Shown here: positions 34,234 to 43,238 of the stretch, piece after piece
Layout: each line of letters opens with the position of its first letter
How positions within the stretch are numbered: position 1 is the first letter of the stretch
NCBI RefSeq assembly: GCF_003583985.1
Contig: NZ_QXML01000001.1
Location: 620,001 to 684,000, forward strand
Length of the DNA: 64,000 nt
Source of the DNA: Algoriphagus lacus
GTDB taxonomy: Bacteria > Bacteroidota > Bacteroidia > Cytophagales > Cyclobacteriaceae
Reading direction: 5' to 3'
The notes under the pieces: model-generated
What the model was told of the DNA's origin: nothing
The model's input: only the letters and a program-made list of their open reading frames with translations
The model's database searches: none
Position numbers and translations under genes: made by a program

Positions 34234-35049
34234 TCAAAGATATCTCTCTAACAACTCCTTCATTTCTACCTGCAGTTTTTCCGCCTCTTTCCGAGCGGCT
34301 TTTGCAAAGTCTTTTTCTCCTGAAGCGTAGATAATCCCGCGACTGGAATTGACCAAGAGTCCGCAGGTGGAGTTCATTCCATATTTTGCTACCTCAGCCA
34401 AGCTTCCTCCCTGTGCTCCTACCCCTGGGACCAGGAAAAAATGCTCCGGAGCTGATTTTCGAACTTCGCCAATCAGTTCGCCTCGGGTAGCACCTACCAC
34501 ATACATCAAGTTTTCAGGACTTCCCCATTCTTGGCTTTTTTCCAAAACAGATTGATAAAGTGGCTTCCCAGTTTTGTCTTCAATCAGTTGGAAATCCAAA
34601 GAACCCACATTGGAAGTCAAAGCCAGAAGGATTACCCACTTGTTTTCAAATTCCAAAAATGGCGTCACCGAATCCTTTCCCATGTAGGGAGCAACGGTAA
34701 TCGAATCGAAATTCATGGATTCAAAAAAGGCCTTGGCGTAAAGTTTTGAGGTATTTCCGATATCTCCTCGCTTGGCATCGGCGATGGTGAAGATGTCTTT
34801 TGGAATAATTTCAGCCACTTTGGCTAAGGTCTCCCAGCCTCTTGCTCCCAGCGCTTCGAAAAAAGCAATGTTCGGTTTATAGGCTACGGCATAGTCCGCA
34901 GTTTCCTCAATGATTTGCTTGCAGAAAGCAAAGATCGGATCAGGCTCACTGAGCAAGTGAGCTGGAATTTTCTCCAAATCCGGATCAAGTCCAACACATA
35001 GAAAAGAGGATTTTTGCTGGATTTGGGAGAAAAGCTCTGAACGGGTCAT
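34234..35049 (-). CDS. pyrF: Orotidine 5'-phosphate decarboxylase (subfamily 2)
   Basis: A 271-residue TIM-barrel enzyme converting OMP to UMP in pyrimidine synthesis. The start [14 protein letters not shown] is followed by [13 protein letters not shown] and the catalytic [14 protein letters not shown] (Asp/Lys/Asp). [14 protein letters not shown] and [11 protein letters not shown] form the phosphate site. The ~270-residue length is that of the subfamily 2 (bacterial/UMP-synthase-like) group. A second pyrimidine gene, pyrD, lies at 55211-56251. Confidence 0.95.
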   Translation of the reverse strand: MTRSELFSQIQQKSSFLCVGLDPDLEKIPAHLLSEPDPIFAFCKQIIEETADYAVAYKPNIAFFEALGARGWETLAKVAEIIPKDIFTIADAKRGDIGNTSKLYAKAFFESMNFDSITVAPYMGKDSVTPFLEFENKWVILLALTSNVGSLDFQLIEDKTGKPLYQSVLEKSQEWGSPENLMYVVGATRGELIGEVRKSAPEHFFLVPGVGAQGGSLAEVAKYGMNSTCGLLVNSSRGIIYASGEKDFAKAARKEAEKLQVEMKELLERYL

Positions 35050-35065
35050 GGTTTATGGATTTTGG

Positions 35066-35073
35066 CAAAAGTA
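35066..35073 (-). promoter_or_regulatory. -7 promoter element of pyrF
   Basis: An exact TACTTTTG on the minus strand, 16 bases before the pyrF ATG. Confidence 0.6.
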
Positions 35074-35184
35074 AGGATTAATAGGAAGTTTAAAATTTTG
35101 CCTTGAGCTGATCTATCAAGATTAAAAATGAAGATCCCGAATGTTAGGTGGTGGTAACCTTTAAAAATCAGGATTTCTATCGAG

Positions 35185-36057
35185 TTATGATTTTTCGGTT
35201 AAATCAGCTTTTACAAAAACTCCAGCCAAAGAAACAATTGCTGAAATCAGGAAAAAAATCAAGCTGAAAGCAACCGCAGCGGTTTCCTCAATTCCGGAAT
35301 AGGTATGGGCATAGACAAAGACAAGCTCTCTTGCACCAACACCACCAATGGTCAAGGGAAGTACTGCCACAATGGAAGACAGTAAGAACACCAATTGATA
35401 AGCAAGAATATTCTCAGATATGCCGAGAGACTTTAGAATAAACCAAGCACAAATAAGCTGGGCGATTTGTCCGGTAAAAGACCAGGCATTTCCTGACCAA
35501 AACGAAGGAACAAAGTCCTTGAATAGTACTTTCTGCACCATCCAAAAGCCGGGAATTGTCAATATCAACCCTGCTACCATCAATCCGTCCCAAGCGGAAC
35601 TTTCCAAAAAATCGATTCGAATATCTACGAAGAGAAACAATCCAAAAAGCAAAAACACAATGGCCACCAAGCCACCCAAGCGATCCAAAAGAGCTGCCTG
35701 AAGGAGTTTTTTGACAGGAGTTTTAAAGGCTTTGTTGAGCAAATAGACCTTGTATCCATCTCCGCCGATTCCCCCCGGAAGAAAGAGATTGTAAAACATC
35801 CCGATGAGGTACAGCCTCCAGTTTTGAAGCTCAGAGAGCTGAATGCCGATATTTTCGAAGTACCGGTTGAGGCGGATGGCTGTGGCCACTTTACTTAGAA
35901 TAAACAGCAAAGCTGCAGGAATCAACCATAGCCAATGGATAGCTTTGGAGAGTTCTAAAAGTTGGGCTGTATCGATCTTCCGAAAAACCAGGTACAAAGC
36001 CAAACCCGTCAGCAAAAGTTTCAGGGCGGTTTTGAGTTGGTTTTTCAATTGGGACAA
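35185..36057 (-). CDS. Lysylphosphatidylglycerol synthase-like transmembrane protein (UPF0104)
   Basis: A 290-residue polytopic inner-membrane protein with about seven or eight helices and the family motif LPGGIGGDGYKVYLL. It lacks the soluble aminoacyl-transfer domain of MprF, leaving only the flippase-like part. Such proteins are often placed beside GT2 polyprenyl-phosphate glycosyltransferases, as here (53 bases downstream of the GT2 stop), suggesting a role in translocating or handling a lipid-linked sugar. The only start matching the family is TTG at 36057; a downstream TTG at 36048 is an alternative. Confidence 0.8.
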   Translation of the reverse strand: MSQLKNQLKTALKLLLTGLALYLVFRKIDTAQLLELSKAIHWLWLIPAALLFILSKVATAIRLNRYFENIGIQLSELQNWRLYLIGMFYNLFLPGGIGGDGYKVYLLNKAFKTPVKKLLQAALLDRLGGLVAIVFLLFGLFLFVDIRIDFLESSAWDGLMVAGLILTIPGFWMVQKVLFKDFVPSFWSGNAWSFTGQIAQLICAWFILKSLGISENILAYQLVFLLSSIVAVLPLTIGGVGARELVFVYAHTYSGIEETAAVAFSLIFFLISAIVSLAGVFVKADLTEKS

Positions 36058-36110
36058 GGGAGGATGATTATTTTTTTATTGATATCGGAGAGTTTAACCT
36101 TTCGGGCTAC

Positions 36111-37103
36111 TTAATTCGAATTTTTTGCTTCCAATTCTGACTGAAGACTGCCAACTTTTTCAGCCTTCCCCTGAAAGACCGCCTTAATTCGGTAGGTCTT
36201 TTTGTCCTGAGATTCGAAGTAGGTTCGAACAATGATTTCTGCAATGATTCCCGTTGTGATTAATTGAATGCCTCCCAAAATCAGAATAAATCCCAAAATC
36301 ATGATTGGTCGGCCCCAAATGTCTTCGCCGAGAATTTTGAGGATCAGCAGGTAAAAATTTATCAGGAAACCGAGCAAAAACGCAACCAAGCCAAGCCCGC
36401 CAAATAAATGGATCGGACGCTGAAAGTACTTCTGAAAAAACAGCATCAGGATCAAGTCCGCCATGACCTTGAAGGTCCTGCTCAGTCCATATTTTGAGGT
36501 TCCATGTATTCGCGGATGGTGCTTCACATCCACTTCAGTCATTTTAGCCCCCTGCTGCTTGGCCAACACCGGAATGAACCGGTGAAGTTCGCCGTATAGC
36601 CCCATGTTTTGGGCTATTTCTGCTTTATAAACCCGAAGCGTACAGCCGTAATCATTCAAATAAACCTTGGTTGTATTTCGGATCATCCAATTGGCAATTT
36701 TGCTGGGAATTTTTCGGAGCACAAAACCGTCTTTTCGATTCGCTCTTCTACCAGCTACGACATCCCATTCTTCCCCGATAGCTTTATGGAGCATGTCCGG
36801 AATATCAGTAGGGTCATTTTGAAGATCCCCATCCATTGTGGCGATATATTCGCCTGTAGCCATATCGATACCTGCTGCCAGGGCCGTAGTTTGACCGTAG
36901 TTTCTGTTGAAAATGATGAGCTTGGTCCTGTCGTTAGCATACTTTTTTACCTCAGAGACAGTCTTATCTGTAGATCCGTCTTCAATCAAAATCACCTCGT
37001 AGTCAATTTCCGATAGGGCAGCATAGGTAGCTTCCAATAAAGGCTTGATGTTATCTTCCTCGTTGTAAACGGTAATCACTACGGATAAAAGAGGCTTGCT
37101 CAT
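36111..37103 (-). CDS. Polyprenyl-phosphate glycosyltransferase, GT2 family with C-terminal membrane anchor
   Basis: A 330-residue protein. A GT-A domain (LSVVITVYNEEDNIKPLL, ILIEDGSTDKT, ATMDGDLQNDP with the metal-binding DxD, and GRRANRKDGF) is followed by two C-terminal helices (about 240-300). The layout is that of ArnC/GtrB-type enzymes that load a sugar onto undecaprenyl phosphate at the cytoplasmic face. It is divergent from a GT39 transferase and followed by a UPF0104 protein. ATG 37103 is preferred because a -7 element at 37119-37126 lies inside the longer frame. Confidence 0.88.
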   Translation of the reverse strand: MSKPLLSVVITVYNEEDNIKPLLEATYAALSEIDYEVILIEDGSTDKTVSEVKKYANDRTKLIIFNRNYGQTTALAAGIDMATGEYIATMDGDLQNDPTDIPDMLHKAIGEEWDVVAGRRANRKDGFVLRKIPSKIANWMIRNTTKVYLNDYGCTLRVYKAEIAQNMGLYGELHRFIPVLAKQQGAKMTEVDVKHHPRIHGTSKYGLSRTFKVMADLILMLFFQKYFQRPIHLFGGLGLVAFLLGFLINFYLLILKILGEDIWGRPIMILGFILILGGIQLITTGIIAEIIVRTYFESQDKKTYRIKAVFQGKAEKVGSLQSELEAKNSN

Positions 37104-37118
37104 GATATAAAATTTGGG

Positions 37119-37126
37119 CAAAAATA
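37119..37126 (-). promoter_or_regulatory. -7 promoter element of the GT2 gene
   Basis: An exact TATTTTTG on the minus strand, 15 bases before the ATG at 37103. Confidence 0.6.
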
Positions 37127-37210
37127 CGCTAAAATCCTTCCTAGGGCAAAATTCGACGAAAAGCCTTTCTGGTTCAGAAGGAAATTTGGATTCACTACCT
37201 CCATTCGAAT

Positions 37211-37218
37211 TATCTTTG
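37211..37218 (+). promoter_or_regulatory. -7 promoter element of the GT39 gene
   Basis: An exact TATCTTTG, with TTTG at 37185-37188 (22-base spacing) as a possible -33 element. It ends three bases before the ATG at 37222. Confidence 0.6.
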
Positions 37219-37221
37219 CAC

Positions 37222-38883
37222 ATGCTTTTTTCGAAGTCATCTGAATTGAAAATCAATCCCTGGATACTCATGGCCGCCTTTACCTTGTTGGTTGGGCCTT
37301 TTGCGTTGGATTTTCACATGCACTATCCCGATGAAATTTACTACCGGGATGCTGCTGTCAAAATGCTTCAAAACGGGGACTACCTCACGACCTACTTGGG
37401 CAGTGGGGAACTGCGCTTCAAAAAACCCATCGGAACCTATTGGGCAGTGGTTGCTGGATTTAAGCTTTTTGGAGTCAATGAATTTGGATCACGGATTTTC
37501 TTCCTTCTGGCAGGAGCGCTTACTGTTGGATTGACCTTTTGGTTAGGCAAGGTTCTTTTTAGAAATGAAAAAATAGCCGGAATCTCTGCCTTGATCATGG
37601 CTGCAAATCCGGTTTTGATTTTTTCAGCTACCCGGTCGATTCCGGATGTGCTGTTGGTTTTGGCCATAACGGCTTCAGCCATTGGTTTTGCTGGTTTGAT
37701 CCGGTATGGGGATCAAGTTCCCAGGAAATTCTTATGGTTGCTTTATTTGAGTTTGGCAATTGCATTTGAAATCAAAGGGCTACCAGCGGCAGCATTGGGT
37801 GGGCTTGGACTAATTTATCTACTGGCGAATCCCTGGCAGCGTATTTCATGGAAAACACTCATGCATTTGCCTTCCTTGGCGGTCAGCTTGTTAATTGCTT
37901 TGTTTTGGTTTGTTGCCATGTGGAAAATCCACGGACCTACATACCTGGATAGCTTTCTGGAAGATCAGGTAGGGATTCGAGTGGCATCCAGAATTTTATT
38001 GATCGTTCAAAACGGCATTTTGGCGCTGGTCCTTCTTATTGCCATATTTATCCCATGGACATTTTTTGTCTTACCTTATTCCAAGGAAGTTTTGGCTAAA
38101 ACTTGGAAAGAAAATCCCGCCTTCTTTGGATTTGCAATCCTTTGGGGACTTGCAATCTTGGGAATGGGAGCGATGACCAGCAAGTTTTATGAACGCTATT
38201 TACTTCCTGTAGCTCCGGTTTTGGCGGTTTGGTTGGGGTGGATATTGGTAAGAGGAGAATTTGAGTTGAGGAGAAAAAGCCTGAAAATCACTTCTCTATT
38301 TTTCCTGATTATTTCTTCAATACTATTGCTGGCATCAGGATGGCTGGCAATTCAAGGTAACTCGGGTTTTACGATCTGGGGACAGTTGGTTTGTAGTCTC
38401 TTGATTTTTGGGTATTTGTGGAGACTTTTTCGTCAGGAAGAAAAGCTTCCCAAAGTAATTGCTTACAGCTTTTTGCTGATCATTTTTCTAATGAGTTCGA
38501 TCACGGCTCACATTTCTCTTCCACACCAAGGAGCGCAGGCAAAACGTGTTTTTGTTGAAAAAGGCATTCCTTCTAATTCCCCAATTGGATTTATTGGAAA
38601 CCTTCATGCAGGGAGTAAGATTCGGATGAGTCTTGGGCCCGAGTTCAATTTGACGGATTTGCCAATAGAAAATTGGGAAAACGAAATCTCAAATTTTTCT
38701 TATCTGATCTTGGAAGACAAGCGGCTTTCCGAAATGGATACAGCTCATTATGAAGTCATTCTGTTGGCTAAAAACTGGGAATCCCGCCAAATCGGAAAAC
38801 TTCTACTGAGCTATAAATCCAAGCAATTCGATCAACTACTCGATGAAAACAGCAAAAAATATTTTCTGTTGACAAAAAAATAG
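37222..38883 (+). CDS. Glycosyltransferase family 39 / ArnT-like membrane protein
   Basis: A 553-residue polytopic membrane protein with about twelve helices and a C-terminal soluble tail. The first periplasmic loop carries the catalytic-type acidic motif HYPDEIYYRDAAV and FKKPIGTYW, as in ArnT and PMT_2 enzymes. These transfer a sugar from an undecaprenyl-phosphate donor to lipid A, protein or glycan in the periplasm. The divergent GT2 and UPF0104 genes could make and flip its donor. ATG 37222 is chosen over 37114 since the promoter lies between them. Confidence 0.87.
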   Translation: MLFSKSSELKINPWILMAAFTLLVGPFALDFHMHYPDEIYYRDAAVKMLQNGDYLTTYLGSGELRFKKPIGTYWAVVAGFKLFGVNEFGSRIFFLLAGALTVGLTFWLGKVLFRNEKIAGISALIMAANPVLIFSATRSIPDVLLVLAITASAIGFAGLIRYGDQVPRKFLWLLYLSLAIAFEIKGLPAAALGGLGLIYLLANPWQRISWKTLMHLPSLAVSLLIALFWFVAMWKIHGPTYLDSFLEDQVGIRVASRILLIVQNGILALVLLIAIFIPWTFFVLPYSKEVLAKTWKENPAFFGFAILWGLAILGMGAMTSKFYERYLLPVAPVLAVWLGWILVRGEFELRRKSLKITSLFFLIISSILLLASGWLAIQGNSGFTIWGQLVCSLLIFGYLWRLFRQEEKLPKVIAYSFLLIIFLMSSITAHISLPHQGAQAKRVFVEKGIPSNSPIGFIGNLHAGSKIRMSLGPEFNLTDLPIENWENEISNFSYLILEDKRLSEMDTAHYEVILLAKNWESRQIGKLLLSYKSKQFDQLLDENSKKYFLLTKK

Positions 38884-38902
38884 CCCCGGTTTACCGGGGC
38901 TA
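38881..38902. terminator. Bidirectional terminator between GT39 and hpf
   Basis: A 10-bp perfect stem TAGCCCCGGT/ACCGGGGCTA with a 2-base loop. Its left arm includes the GT39 stop codon. A T run follows on the minus strand. Confidence 0.85.
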
Positions 38903-38922
38903 GTATGCGAATTGGTCAGGGC

Positions 38923-39228
38923 TTACTGATTAGCCAAAACCACCTTTTCTTTATGTTTTTTGATTTGTCTTCTTAATCCTTCGACTGCTTCGTCAGCTGC
39001 GGCTTCAAAGGAATCACTCTGATGTTTGGCGAAAAACTGCTTGCCCGGGACATTGAGTTTTATTTCAACGATTTTATTTTCGTTTTTCTCGTGTTTGTCG
39101 AGTCTCATAAAAACCTCTCCGTCTATGATCCGATCATAGAATGTGTCCAGCTTGTCGGCTTTTTTCTGAATAAAATCGATCAGTTTTTGATCGGCGTCGA
39201 AGTGGATGGAGTGCATCTGCAGTTTCAT
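38923..39228 (-). CDS. hpf: Ribosome hibernation-promoting factor (HPF/YfiA)
   Basis: A 101-residue short-type hibernation factor that binds the 30S decoding region in stationary phase. Recognisable segments: MHSIHFDADQKLIDFIQKKADKL, GEVFMRLD, NKIVEIKLNVPGKQFFA and SFEAAADEAVEGLRRQIKKHKEK. It lacks the C-terminal dimerisation domain of long HPF. ATG 39228 (MKLQMHS) is preferred over ATG 39240. It follows the Xer recombinase gene closely and precedes a strong terminator. Confidence 0.9.
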   Translation of the reverse strand: MKLQMHSIHFDADQKLIDFIQKKADKLDTFYDRIIDGEVFMRLDKHEKNENKIVEIKLNVPGKQFFAKHQSDSFEAAADEAVEGLRRQIKKHKEKVVLANQ

Positions 39229-39266
39229 AACGATTTGCATTTAAGTTGTTGAACAATTGATTTTAT

Positions 39267-40151
39267 TTAAGCTTTGGGATGTGCCTGTTCAAACACAGCC
39301 TTCAGTTTTTCCATGGAGTTGTGGGTGTACACCTGGGTCGCAGCCAGGTTGGCATGCCCGAGTAGGTCCTTTACAGCATTGAGATCAGCTCCTTTGTTGA
39401 GCAGATGCGTTGCAAAGGTATGCCTGAGCAAATGTGGGCTTCGTCGCGTGTTTTGCGCAAAAAGATCCAAATAGTGTCTGACAATCCGATAAATCATCAT
39501 AGAATAGCTTTGCTCGCCTTTGTTGCTCACTATAAAGTAGTGATTCATTCCAAGTTTAGGAAACCTTTCTTCAAATACTTTTTGGTACGAAAGGATATTC
39601 TGTTTTAGCGTTTTTGTGATGGGGATAATCCGCTCTTTTTTTCGTTTACCCAAAACTTTCACCTGATCCTCTATCAGATTGATAGCTGACCATTTCAAGC
39701 CTGTAAGTTCGGATAGTCTGACTCCTGTCAAATACAGAAACTCCATCACCATTCTATCCCTTTGTCCTTCAAAAGTAGGGGCATATACGTCTTCTTCTAG
39801 AACGGATTCAATGGTCACTTCCTGTATAAATTCAGGAAGTTTTTTGGGGTTTTTAAGGGATTTTAACTTGTAGGTTGGATCTTGGGTAATCACCCTTGAA
39901 CGGAGTAAGAACTTGTAAAAAGACCGAAGGGTAGCGATTTTCCGATTTACGGAGGTGCTAGTTAACCCCTGCTCCACCAAATCAATCACCCATGCGCGGA
40001 GTTCGGAATGAGTACAATCGGCGATATCCTGAATTTCAAATGAAACTGACACAAAATCCTGCAATTGCTCCAAATCGTGTCGATATGCAAGTACAGTATG
40101 AGTACTGCTACGTTTTTCGAATTCCAGGTAATTGATAAAAGACTCAATCAT
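39267..40151 (-). CDS. xerC: Tyrosine recombinase XerC/XerD
   Basis: A 294-residue site-specific recombinase resolving chromosome dimers at dif. The N-terminal SAM-like core-binding domain (1-90) is followed by the catalytic domain. Its Arg is in LTGVRLSELTG, HLLRHTFATHLL gives the His-x-x-Arg pair, and the nucleophile Tyr is in ATQVYTHNS, with LLGHANLA between. All catalytic residues are intact. Size and position among housekeeping genes fit XerC/D rather than an integrase; C versus D cannot be settled from sequence alone. Confidence 0.9.
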   Translation of the reverse strand: MIESFINYLEFEKRSSTHTVLAYRHDLEQLQDFVSVSFEIQDIADCTHSELRAWVIDLVEQGLTSTSVNRKIATLRSFYKFLLRSRVITQDPTYKLKSLKNPKKLPEFIQEVTIESVLEEDVYAPTFEGQRDRMVMEFLYLTGVRLSELTGLKWSAINLIEDQVKVLGKRKKERIIPITKTLKQNILSYQKVFEERFPKLGMNHYFIVSNKGEQSYSMMIYRIVRHYLDLFAQNTRRSPHLLRHTFATHLLNKGADLNAVKDLLGHANLAATQVYTHNSMEKLKAVFEQAHPKA

Positions 40152-40218
40152 GGAATAAAAGTTAGAAGAAAAATGGAGAAGTCAAGGTGATAATTGTCAT
40201 TAGCACATTAACAAAAAA

Positions 40219-40244
40219 ATGCACTTGCTTTTGGGCAAGTGCAT
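40219..40244 (-). terminator. Terminator of rpsU
   Basis: A 10-bp perfect stem ATGCACTTGC/GCAAGTGCAT followed by seven T on the minus strand. Confidence 0.88.
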
Positions 40245-40266
40245 CTATTATTGGAATCAAATCCGA

Positions 40267-40461
40267 TTACTTCATTTCTTCGTTGCGAAGTTTCTGTCTG
40301 TAAGCAGCCTTGATGATCTCGTCTCTTCTTTTAACGGAAGGTTTGGTGAAAGCCTGACGGGCTCTGAGTTCGCGAACCGCACCGGTTTTGTCAAACTTCT
40401 TTTTGAAGCGCTTCAGCGCTTTTTCGATGGATTCGTTCTCTTTTACGTTTACAATGATCAT
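40267..40461 (-). CDS. rpsU: 30S ribosomal protein S21
   Basis: A 64-residue basic protein (MIIVNVKENESIEKALKRF, KRRDEIIKAAYRQKL) that binds near the 3-prime end of 16S rRNA. In Bacteroidota bS21 is reported to help sequester the anti-Shine-Dalgarno. ATG 40461 is the family start. Unusually for this window it has a strong Shine-Dalgarno (40468-40477) and a short leader from the -7 element at 40486-40493. It is a single-gene transcription unit with its own terminator. Confidence 0.96.
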   Translation of the reverse strand: MIIVNVKENESIEKALKRFKKKFDKTGAVRELRARQAFTKPSVKRRDEIIKAAYRQKLRNEEMK

Positions 40462-40467
40462 AGTATA

Positions 40468-40477
40468 CACCCCCTTT
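40468..40477 (-). promoter_or_regulatory. Strong Shine-Dalgarno of rpsU
   Basis: The minus strand reads AAAGGGGGTG, six bases before the ATG. It can pair with the 16S 3-prime tail over nine positions with one G-U wobble. No other start inspected in the window has anything comparable. Confidence 0.85.
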
Positions 40478-40485
40478 CGTGGCTG

Positions 40486-40493
40486 CAAAAGTA
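40486..40493 (-). promoter_or_regulatory. -7 promoter element of rpsU
   Basis: An exact TACTTTTG on the minus strand; the predicted leader is about 20 bases and contains the Shine-Dalgarno. Confidence 0.65.
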
Positions 40494-40554
40494 GGGAATA
40501 TTTTTAAAATTCAAGTTGCTGATTCTAAAATATTTCCAATAGCCTAAAACAAAA

Positions 40555-40582
40555 AAAGTCTGACCCTTTCGGACCAGACTTT
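40555..40582 (-). terminator. Terminator of the atpD-atpC operon
   Basis: Stem AAAGTCTG/CAGACTTT with an inner GG/CC extension, followed by a T run on the minus strand. Confidence 0.8.
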
Positions 40583-40601
40583 CAATTTTATAGGATTTTT
40601 A

Positions 40602-40850
40602 TCAACTGATTACTTTCTCAGCCAATACGACGATCACGTTATCTTTTACTTCCACTACTCCGCCTTCCACTACCATGGATTGCTTTCCACCATCTTTGGC
40701 AGTGAAGGAAACAGTTCCCTTTGCCAAGGCAGATACGATCGGAGCGTGATTGTTGAGGACTTGAAAAGAACCTGTTGCACCAGGAAAACTGGCCTCGGAT
40801 ACTTCTCCTTGGAATATTTTTTTCTCCGGTGTGACGATTTCTAACTGCAT
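40602..40850 (-). CDS. atpC: ATP synthase F1 epsilon subunit
   Basis: An 82-residue protein covering the N-terminal beta-sandwich of epsilon (LEIVTPEKKIFQGEVSEASFPGATGSFQ, LNNHAPIVSALAKG). It lacks the C-terminal helical hairpin found in longer bacterial epsilon subunits, which inhibits ATP hydrolysis; the short form is common in Bacteroidota. It follows atpD by about 80 bases that contain a dyad repeat. The other F1Fo genes are elsewhere. Confidence 0.93.
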   Translation of the reverse strand: MQLEIVTPEKKIFQGEVSEASFPGATGSFQVLNNHAPIVSALAKGTVSFTAKDGGKQSMVVEGGVVEVKDNVIVVLAEKVIS

Positions 40851-40875
40851 ATTTTGATTAGTTATTGAGTAAAAA

Positions 40876-40923
40876 GTTACTGAGTTGCTAGTGACAATCT
40901 TGAGACGCCTATTAACCAGTAAC
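40876..40923. repeat. Intergenic dyad of GTTACTGAGTT words between atpD and atpC
   Basis: GTTATTGAGT and GTTACTGAGTT are tandem variants at 40861-40886. The inverse AACCAGTAAC lies at 40914-40923. It is inside the atpD-atpC operon spacer, so it would be transcribed as a hairpin. Confidence 0.5.
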
Positions 40924-40931
40924 CAACTCCC

Positions 40932-42467
<1,536 letters not shown>

Positions 42468-42479
42468 TTAATTCGAGCG

Positions 42480-42487
42480 CAAAATTA
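42480..42487 (-). promoter_or_regulatory. -7 promoter element of atpD-atpC
   Basis: An exact TAATTTTG on the minus strand, about 45 bases before the ATG, in the same GACTAATTTTGC context as at 10370-10377. Confidence 0.6.
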
Positions 42488-42586
42488 GTCATTAAAGCCT
42501 AATACCAAAGGATATTTGGAAAATAAATCCTTGTAGAATTTCCTAATCCCCAGCATGATTGTATTTGGGCCTCTCATTCCAATAAT

Positions 42587-43111
42587 CTAATCTTCCAAAA
42601 TCCGCTTGGCAAATAAAAATGCCTCTGACCAGTATTTGCTGCTGAGAAAGTCTTCCGTCACACCCAGTGAAGTGGATGCATGAATGAACCGAATGTCATC
42701 TTTTGCTACCTCGGTTACGATACCGGAATGGGTCACTGCATTCTTCTTCTTTCCGGTAGCGAAAAAAAGCAGATCTCCAGGCTGAAGGTCATTCTGATTT
42801 ACTTTAAGTCCCAGCTTGCTTTGATCTTCGGAACGTCGGGGGAGGTTGATCCCGACGGCATAATATGAATGAAAGACCAATGCTGAGCAGTCCATTCCGG
42901 CTCTGGTTGTCCCTCCATACTTATAGGGAGTTCCCCGATAGCTTTTGGCCGTTTCGATGACAGTAAATGCGGGAGATTCCTTGGGTATTTTTTTGGATTT
43001 ACAACCATCCAACAGGATAATCCCTAAAATGAAAAAAACTGGAAGGAATCTAAAAAGGGATTTTTGGACTGACAATGGAATACTTTTTTGGTTTTTCAAG
43101 TTTAAGGTCAA
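42587..43111 (-). CDS. NlpC/P60 family lipoprotein (C40 cysteine peptidase)
   Basis: Up to 174 residues. A hydrophobic leader with lipobox ILLDGC marks it as a lipoprotein. The papain-like NlpC/P60 domain has the nucleophile in YGGTTRAGMDCSALV, a catalytic His in VTHSGIV, and a third polar residue in IRFIHAS. It should cut peptidoglycan stem peptides between D-Glu and diaminopimelate. No ATG is present; TTG at 43111 or 43099 are the possible starts, so the N-terminus is uncertain by a few residues. Confidence 0.87.
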   Translation of the reverse strand: MTLNLKNQKSIPLSVQKSLFRFLPVFFILGIILLDGCKSKKIPKESPAFTVIETAKSYRGTPYKYGGTTRAGMDCSALVFHSYYAVGINLPRRSEDQSKLGLKVNQNDLQPGDLLFFATGKKKNAVTHSGIVTEVAKDDIRFIHASTSLGVTEDFLSSKYWSEAFLFAKRILED

Positions 43112-43199
43112 AGGTCGGTTTAGTCAAATTTTGAATTATCGATTGCCGAATCTTTTTCTTCCGTGATTAACGTCACCGAAACCCGAGCTGCGCTCATTT

Positions 43200-43207
43200 T
43201 AACTTTG
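43200..43207 (+). promoter_or_regulatory. -7 promoter element of the MBL/rhodanese gene
   Basis: An exact TAACTTTG, 31 bases before the ATG at 43239. Confidence 0.55.
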
Positions 43208-43238
43208 TATCAAAATTTAGAAACAATAACGGATAACT

